Source: a virus. Taken from it: a stretch of DNA of 20,562 nucleotides. The stretch covers positions 1-20,562 of the IMG/VR virus record IMGVR_UViG_3300006802_020295, one strand, 5' to 3'. The first letter of the stretch is position 1, and each line of letters opens with the position of its first letter. The position numbers and the translations under genes are program-made. This document shows positions 8,608-17,600 of this stretch, in pieces. Below the pieces are notes generated by a model that ran no database searches, was not told where the DNA came from, and saw only the letters and a list, made by a program, of their open reading frames with translations.

Positions 8608-11600
8608 ATGAATCCATGTTCACCAGAAATACTTGCAAAGATTCTTGATAAGAGAAGAACACAACTTCAATCCAAGGGTTTGTCTGAATCACAAATTAAA
8701 ACAGATTTGGACCACCTTAAAGAGATGCTTGCAAATCCAACTGGTTACTCCCAACTGGTTCAAAAAGTTCTCAATGTAAAGAGAGGATTCTCTGAAACAG
8801 AACAGAACGAGTTTAATGAACTAAAAGCAAGGCTCATGGATGGATTTGAAAAGGGAAAGACAAAGGCAGAAGACATTCTAGGTGAATCAGATGCTCGCAA
8901 GTTCAAGATCCTATTATACAAGAGCGTATCAGGAGACAGGGCAGCACAGATTGGAAACCAAGGAGCCCCAACAAACATAATTGATGTGCTTGCCCAGCGT
9001 GAAAAAGAATTAACAGAAGCAGGAAACATTAGAGGTGCTAGAAGAATGCGACTCATCAGAAAAAAGATGGAACGCATTGACAAACAGAACACAAGACTTG
9101 GAAGAGACTATAAGAAGATAAAGGAACTGGATGATGAACTAAGAAGCATCGAAGAATCTCTTATATCATACAAGACTCTTTTAGAAGAAAGCACTGAAGG
9201 AATTACTGAAGAAACAAACAAGGTAAAAGAAAAGATAAGTAATATTTCAGAAAGACAGGCAAAACTAGGTCAATCTTTAGAAGCAATCAATAATAAAATT
9301 GACTCCGCAGACAAGGCTCAACAAAGAAAGTTGAAGAAAGAGGCTGCTAATATAAACAAACTATTGGATAAGTTGAAAAAAGAAAAACTTAGAACCATAG
9401 AAACACTTAAAGAACGCCTTGATAAACTAACAGAAAAAGCCAAAGAATCTCCAATGGGCAAGGCAATAGTCAAGTTGGAAAGAGAAAGAAAACTTCTCAT
9501 CTCGGAACTTTCCAAGTTCGGCGTAAACAGAGCCGTCGCCATCAACAACATTATTGACAACGCCCCGGCAACTGGACGACAACTGGCTATGCAACTTGAT
9601 GAGGTGTCAAAGGATATTGAATTCAAAACTCAGGTAATTGACAATCTATTCAAGGAATCAAACACGATTGATGCTGTTGTAGTGGGCAAACTATTTGGCG
9701 ACAACTTTGTAATGCAAAGAGTAGAAAAAAACAAACCATTGACTAAAAAAGATGTTGATAAGTTATTCTCTGAATACAAAGCACTTGCTTTTGAGTATGC
9801 TGGATCTAGAGAACGATTTATCATGGATATGGAGTTTTCTGACAAGGCGTCATTAAAAGAGATCTCTGAAACATCTATTGATCCAGAGACCGAGGGAGCC
9901 ACCATTGAAGAGGCAGACGGTGACTATCCTATTGTCCCAACCCTTACAATGAAAGAGGTTGGTGTTCTATCCAATCCGGGAATCATACCGCCAGAAAACC
10001 TGTTCTCTGAAAATGAAGGTGAAGTACTATATGGAAAACTAAGATCTTTGTTATACAGACTTGAGACACTAAGACGACTTCCTCAATTTGGTAAGTTTGT
10101 CGATGTTGCTTTTGTAAGCAAGATCATGAGTGAGATTGAAAAACTAGACGATGTTGATCCATCAATCCTTTTCAAGAGTGCTATTCAATGGGATAGAGGC
10201 AATACAAGAAACGCACACTTATCTCATGCTGAAATGGTTTCAATTGCAAAAAGCGTTCTTATGGATCTTGGTATTGATGAAACAGTGTTCAGTTCAAGAG
10301 AGTTCACAGATCCGGTCAAATGGGCAGAGACTGCTTCGGTGTTTTCCTTTGATATTGAAACACACCTAGACAACCAAGGAGGAATCCATACTATCATCCT
10401 CATGGATGATGTCAATACTGAAAACTATGAGTCTGTGCGATCAAGCAGCGATGGTAATCTATTTACCACAGAAGAGTTGATGAATGTTCTTGTTGAAATT
10501 GAAGACATGCAAAACCAAGGGAAGTTGCTTGCAACCTTCAATGGAAATGGATTTGATCTTCTTGCAATGGCAGAGACCATAGGAACCCCAGAAGCACGGC
10601 AACTTGCCGCTAGAATTGTGTTCCGAAGTGTTGACATCTTCCAAAACCTAAGGGCATTTGACAGCACAACAAACACTGACCCAACTCCAAAAAGCAAGAT
10701 GTATAGCCTAGGAAACACAGCAGATGCTCTTAACTTGCTGGAAAGCAAGGTGGGAGGAAGCCATATGCCGACTCTATGGAAGAAGAGATCAATGGGCAGA
10801 ACGATCACTATCCAAGACCTGTCCAAAATAGACAACTCAAAGATCAGCGAAGGCGAGAAAGAAGTAATTGTAGATGAGGTAAATGCTTTGAGAGAGTCAG
10901 ATGCTGCAAGACTTCTTTATGAGTATTCAATGGCTGATGGAAGACTTACTATCAAAACCCTTAATGAACTCAGGCAAAGAGATGGAGCATCTGTTAGAAT
11001 AAGGAACGCAGATGGAAACATCTACTCAGTGGCAATCAAACCAGCCATACCAACTTGGAGCCTTGCTTCATATCAATCGCCTATTTTTGGTGGCGTTGAA
11101 GATGCTGTGTCTAACTGGGAAGCACTTCCTGAAGGAAGGCAAATGGCAACGGCATTTGATGGAGTTCTTCCTAGAGATGGATCAGCAAAGACTGTCATTG
11201 ATCTGGACAAGGCACAGCCAATCATTATGTCATTGATGGCTATTGCACTTGAGCATTCTCCAAACACAAGATCGTTTGGCAAGGCAATGCTGGATCTTGC
11301 CCAACGAGGAGTTACGCCAGAAGAGCAGGCATACCTGACTGCAATAAACATTGCACAGGAAAACTCAAATGCTTCATCTAAGATCAACAAAGCCGCTTAT
11401 GAAAAAGCAGGCAACAGGTTGCCTCTTGGTATTCGAGGAACCAACCAAACGGGAGGGAAGATTCCCGGAATCAACTTTGCTGAAGGAAACCCAGAGTCAC
11501 AAAGAAACCAATACATAAATGCAGTTACTGAAGGTGCCCTTGACCAAATCAAAAGCCTAAGACTAACTCTTTCAGATCTAGCAGAGATTGTTGATTACGT

Positions 11601-14600
11601 TCCTAAGGATAGTGTGCAATCAGAAAGAGATTATGTCTTTAATCTTATTGTCCATACAATCAAGAAATACTCCAGTCACAAGGATTTTGACATTGCTGAT
11701 TTTGGAAACGGAAACATTGACTTTGCAATTGGAGATAGCCTAGGCAGAGGCGTCATTCAAATCATAACAAGAACCCCACAAGGATTCAGAAAGTCACTTC
11801 ATTCTGAGGCAGTAATAAAGAAGGGGACGGATGTGACGCGGGCTGAGGAGATTGCTAAGGCATCAGAACCCGCCCATAGAGTAAACATGTCAATGGTTTA
11901 TAGACTTCCTATCCTAAGCGAGGTCAACCACATCTTCCCAAGATCATTGACTGAGGTTGAATACGCATACAAGGATTATAGACTAAGACAAAGAATCTCT
12001 CATATTCTAAACTCACCTATTGCAAGCAAAGAAGAAGCAACTGAAATAATCAATTCTTACATGAATCAGAGGGAGAATCCTGATGAGGTTATTTCAGAAA
12101 CAAGTGAGTTGACTCTGCAACTGCTTCCAAATGTTAACAATAGAGGCATGTTTGATAAACTTGCTAACATGGTGGAGTACAGAAGAAGGGCTATTGAGGC
12201 ACTACTTGATCTTCCTGAACTGCTCATGATGTGGCAGCACGACTCGGTTACATATGCTCCCGGATCAAAGATATTTATGAGTGAAAAAACCAAAGGAAGA
12301 GTCTTTGCTCAGGATGCATTATCTCCGGGGTCTCTATCAGGAGCGTCTCTCTTATCTGGATTAGGTCCAATGTTTGCACATGTCATGACCTATCCAATAC
12401 TAACAACTGATCTTGTTTACAAGTCACTTGAAAGAGGAATTGCTGCTTATAAGGATGGGGGATATAGCCTTAGCAATTACTTTGACTTCAACATGAACGG
12501 TGTTCACCATATGGCTGCGTTGACTTTAATGTATATGGATGAAGACGGATCTGCTTTAGATCGAATGCTTGAAGAGGTTGGATTTGTAGACAAGCCGGAA
12601 GATAGGTATCAAAAAGCAGTTGATATACTACTAGACAATCTTGATAGAATCAAGATGGCATACATTACAAATGGCGACCAAAGGAATGCTGAACAAGCAG
12701 ATAAGTTAAAAGAATTCCTAACAACAGGAGATGCAAGAGATGCATTCAAGACCGCAGTAATTGCCAGACTTTACATGGGTGGATTGAAGGCAGTTTATGA
12801 AGGCATTAGAGACTGGTCGTATGATACTGGGAACAACATGAATGGTGTTGATGCTAAGTTTATTGCAGAACACCTCATGAATGCAAAGTCATTTATTCAA
12901 TTCAACATACTTGACTCTGCAATTGGAAACCTAAACGATGCTGGGCGAAGAAAACTATCTGAAAAAATTGCAAATGAACTAAGAGAAACGTATTCATCAA
13001 CAGGATGGCACACTAGACTTAGAAAAATTGCCACTAAGAATGGATTTACAAATGCTGGCAAAAGCATGTTCTCTCTTAACCAAGTGGAAGAAGCAATCAA
13101 AGAAAGAATCAGATTTATCGCAACAATGGAAAGAAGAACAGAAGAAGAAGTTGCAAAATCATACGAGAAAAGAATCAATGCTGCAACTGATTATATGAAG
13201 AAGATAGGAGGAAAGATTTCTAATGATGAGCAAATGCGAGAACTCAACATCATTCTTATGGGCAACGAAGAAGCATACAAAACAACTCCTGTTCTGATTG
13301 CGCTCAATGCCTTGCAAAGAACTCCTTATAGACTAAGAGGCACAGAGTCTGAGGGAATTAGAGGAAGAGTGGAAGAGCATGCCATGCTTATGGGAAGGGA
13401 TCTGGAAGTATCGGATCTCCTTGGGTTTGAAGACTTTAACATTTATTTCCTTATGGGTCTTGATTCAAGCGGTGGGCGTATTTACATGCACGGGCACAGG
13501 CACCAGCCATTGAACTCCAAACTATCTTCCATTGTGAGAGAAAACACACCAGATATGAAAGATGATAACCCATATGCCATGTGGGAATTTGGTCGAAACA
13601 ATCTTGGTCAATTGGGAAGAGAAGAAGCAGAAGCAGAAATTGAAAAACTGATTGCAAGACATATTGCCGTGCAACTGTCAAAAACCTATGAGCCAAAGTT
13701 TGGAAACTATTCAGCCGACTCTGAGAACAGAGAAGGATTCATGGAAGAGTGGTTGAGAAAGTCTGAAAGAGCAAATCGTGCATGGAAGAGCGGAATCTTA
13801 GAAGAGGCTACTCTTCCTGATAATCTCCGTAACTTAAGAAGAAGCAATGGCGGTCTTCTCAGGGATTCAGCAAGATTCCTTCTCGACCCATCACGAAACA
13901 TGAGCGATGCCCTTCAAGCACAATACAATCCCGGTTCCAACCTAAAGGGATTGTTGGCATTCTCCGCACCTTACTCAGACATACCATGGGAAGAAAGAGG
14001 AATCTTTTCTCTTCAAGAAATGTTCTACAACCGGGAATTGGAAGAGACAAGAAAGACAAGGGCAAAAAGACCAGAACGAGAAATCCCATCAGTCAATGAT
14101 GTAATCCCAAGAGAAGCAAGAGGATACAAGAACAGATACAAGGGATCCAAGGCACCCTACATATATGAAACGCCATTTGACTCTACATATGAGATGACAA
14201 CCGGAAGTTCAACAAGAAGAATTGAACTAAGAGCAAATAACCTTATGCATGTCCTTGAAAAGTTTGCTGAATCAAGCGGCTACTTAGATATTCTCCAATC
14301 AGGAGATATTGCTAAACTATTCACCATTTGGAAGATGACAAACTCAATTGTGAATCCATTCCTCAGAAAGATGGAGAAACTAAAACTGAAAGGTGGAACA
14401 ATTGAAGAGCAGTCTGAGTATAGAGATGCACAAGCAAATGTATTGACCATGTATCAAGGCTTGACCAATCTATGGTCATTCCATGATGATGTGTCCCATG
14501 AGTCAAGAAGTTACCTTGAGTTTGGGAAAATGATAGGAATTGACGGGAAGAAGATCAAGGGGATGTACTACATCGACTTCCTTCTTTATCTTGCAAAGCA

Positions 14601-17600
14601 AGGCATTGATAGCCTAAGTCCACTGACTCTTGGACTAAGCCCAACCAATAACCTTCTTGCAACTGGAGATCCAGCAGCAGACAATAGAGACACAAGGATC
14701 CTTACCCTTACTGTCCAAAGCCTTGACTCATTGCAGGTAATCTTTAACGTCTTGTATGAAGTTGTTGGCAGGGAAATAGCAACCAATTACATGAAGAGAG
14801 TTGACCCAGACAACTTTGATTCATTGGAAAAAGACAGCAATGGTTTTGTCTTGTTGAGTTCCGTTCCCATTGAATACCAAAGATCAATCCTAAATGAGAT
14901 CTTCAAGTCTGAAAAAATAAGAACAGATAGTCAATTTGATTTATATCTGTTCCTTGATGACTTTGGAAGAATGCAGATTGGAAACAGATTTGATTATGAA
15001 AACTTCATGGAAGCAAGGATAGACACATCTACTGGCAAGGCACCAAAAGTCAGATCTGGAGGTTTTATCAGATTTGACACATCAAGAACACAAGCCAATG
15101 CTGTATACCACTTGACTCCAGAAGACATTAGAAACATGTTTACCCAGATCCAGAACCAAGTGTTCTTCAACAATGCGGAAATTGCAGCAGCACTTGGGTC
15201 CGAGGTCGGTGTTGCAACCAATGAAAACATGAAATTCATGAATGCGGAAAGACGCAAGTTTTACGAGATGCAAAGGCTTGCCTATGCCGATGAAATGGAC
15301 ATACTTGCCTTGCTTCACCAAAGAGCAGGAACAAAGTTAAGAACAACCAACAACACACAAAGGCGTGGAGACTATGGTCTTCCCTTGGAAGTGTACGATG
15401 CCAGATATTATGTAGCCGGTGAGGATGGAGACCCTAGAGGAACTGCATTTGACATGGCTTGGGGAGCAAAGATTAATCAAGCAATTAAACTTGCAGACAT
15501 GTATGGTCTTGAAGAAGAAGGGATTCAACTTAGATCCCTTCTTAGCCTAGATGACAAGTACATGGTTCCTGCGGTAATTCTTCTTGCACAGGTTGATGGT
15601 CAGAATGTCATCTCATCAAAGAAAAGGCTTCGTGCATATGTGGGAGACATCATGGATGACAAAGAACTCAATAGCTTGTACTCAACAGCCAGAGGATTCA
15701 CAGAAGCATACCTGTCAGCCGTTAGTCGAGACGAGATAAGGAACCCATACTTCCATGCTGCCAAGAGATATGTGGAACTCAACGGACCAATTGCGGATAT
15801 CCCCAATGTTCTTAACAGAGTTCTTAGCAGCATTGGAGTCACCGACATCACCAACCTAAAGGAAGTGACCAAGGCAAAGAAAGCACTGGACAGAGCCAAT
15901 CAACAATATAATCCAGATATCAGGCTTATGGATGAGGATGTTCTTGCTTTGGCAGAAGAGGATGGATTGACCAATGCCTTTGGAATTGACGGACAGAAAA
16001 TTGAAATCGTCATACAGGATCTCGTCAATCAAGGAGCAATATCAGAAGAAACCGCTGAACTATACAAGGGAATGCTTGGAATCATCCTTACGCATAATGA
16101 GGAGTTTGCCAACAACCTATCCATAATCCTTGATCCAAACATGGAAAGAGCAGGCAAATCTTTGCAGATTGGGGATAGATTTGTAGTCAAGTTAAATCCA
16201 GAGTTGCTTAAGAAGAGAGCATCGCTAGAAGCACTAGATGTCTTTGCACACGAAATCTCCCACATTGCAAGAATGCAGCACCTTGAGACAGATGGCGAAG
16301 TGTATCAGGGATTCCTGACTGCATTCAGAACCAACTCTGGCAAGAACGCAATAACCGATATGGTGTCAGCCATGTTTGCCGGTGATCGCAGTGAAATCGG
16401 TCTGTTGATCGAACACTACACCTCAAACCCAGAAGAGTTCCTTGCCGAATGGGGATCATTCATTCTGATCTCCAAGACAATCAACAACAAAAATGTCATC
16501 AACAACATAAGAAAACTAAGAGATAAGCATGTTGTTGCAGACGAGTCGGCAAGTTGGTGGGAAAGAGCCTTCAACAGAATCAAGAGAATGGCTTCCACGG
16601 TTGTCCAAAGAATGCAAGTTTTTAGGAACCAGAACCCAGAAGCCATGAAACTCATGGATGATGCGATTGAAGTCATGTTCAATTTTGGAAATACCTACAG
16701 CAAATCTAGGGCACTTGCGGAAATATCCACAAGATCTTTCTCGTATCCTTTGACGGAACTTCCAAAGGGATCTTCGTTGTTGACTGAGGGAGACATTCAA
16801 ACACTTCATTACAAAATAGATCTTAGAAGACAACTTGAAAACGGAGGAACTTTGAGCGAAGATAAGATTGCAACCCTTGCTTCGCTTGTGGATGAAACCG
16901 AAGAATACATCTCAGGATCAAAATCAAGAACTGTTCTTGGACAACCAACCGAAGACTATTTAAAATATATGAATGAAATGATTGGAATGGAAGAGGGAAC
17001 CATAAAGGTAAGCAGACAACCAAGAACAAAGGCACAAGAAATAGCATTGGCTACCTTTGTCCTTGAAAAGGTTGCAACTTTGAGAGGAAGGAGAGGCGGT
17101 GAACTTGCCAGCATTGCCAAGATCATCAGCGATATGCCAAACAAAAGCACAAGAGTCAAGCAATGGCTCACTGACTTTTTGTATTATGGGTCTTCAAGAA
17201 AAATAGGAGAGGCTGGAATTGGCGGGGTATATGGCATGGGTGGAGGAAACAGTTCAAACATAACATATGCATCATCGGAACCAATCCTAGCATCCCTTGG
17301 TTTTATCCTAGATGCTACAAAAGGATCGGGGCAAAACGTATATGGCGGCGCGGTTGGTGGAGTACTGCAAGGATTGAACTATATTCAACAATGGTCAAGA
17401 GCTGTGATACGAAACTCGGACAGAATCAGAAACACCTACAAAAACAAAGAGGCTATCATAATTGAGAGAAGTGCATTTGATTATCTTCTATATGATCGAC
17501 CAGAAAAAAAGGAATCCTTGCCTCTTGGTCACAAACTAACTGATCAGATGTTTGAAGAAGCAAAGAAGCACGCTGAACTGTATGCAGCAAACATGCAAAA

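Noticed and set aside
14482-14490. HDD at residues 1959-1961 as polymerase motif C
   Set aside because: It lies 571 residues after motif B, far beyond T7 (173) or N4 (about 273), and is in a helical-looking context.
14956-14979. LFLDDFGRMQI hairpin (D2117/D2118) as polymerase motif C
   Set aside because: Hairpin-like but more than 700 residues after motif B, and without a preceding His pattern.
17150-17197. Second motif-B-like segment in gene D (RVKQWLTDFLYYGSS, residues 2849-2863)
   Set aside because: The Arg-Lys-Tyr spacing does not fit R-x3-K-x7-YG and there is no motif A before it. R1377/K1381/Y1389 fits exactly.
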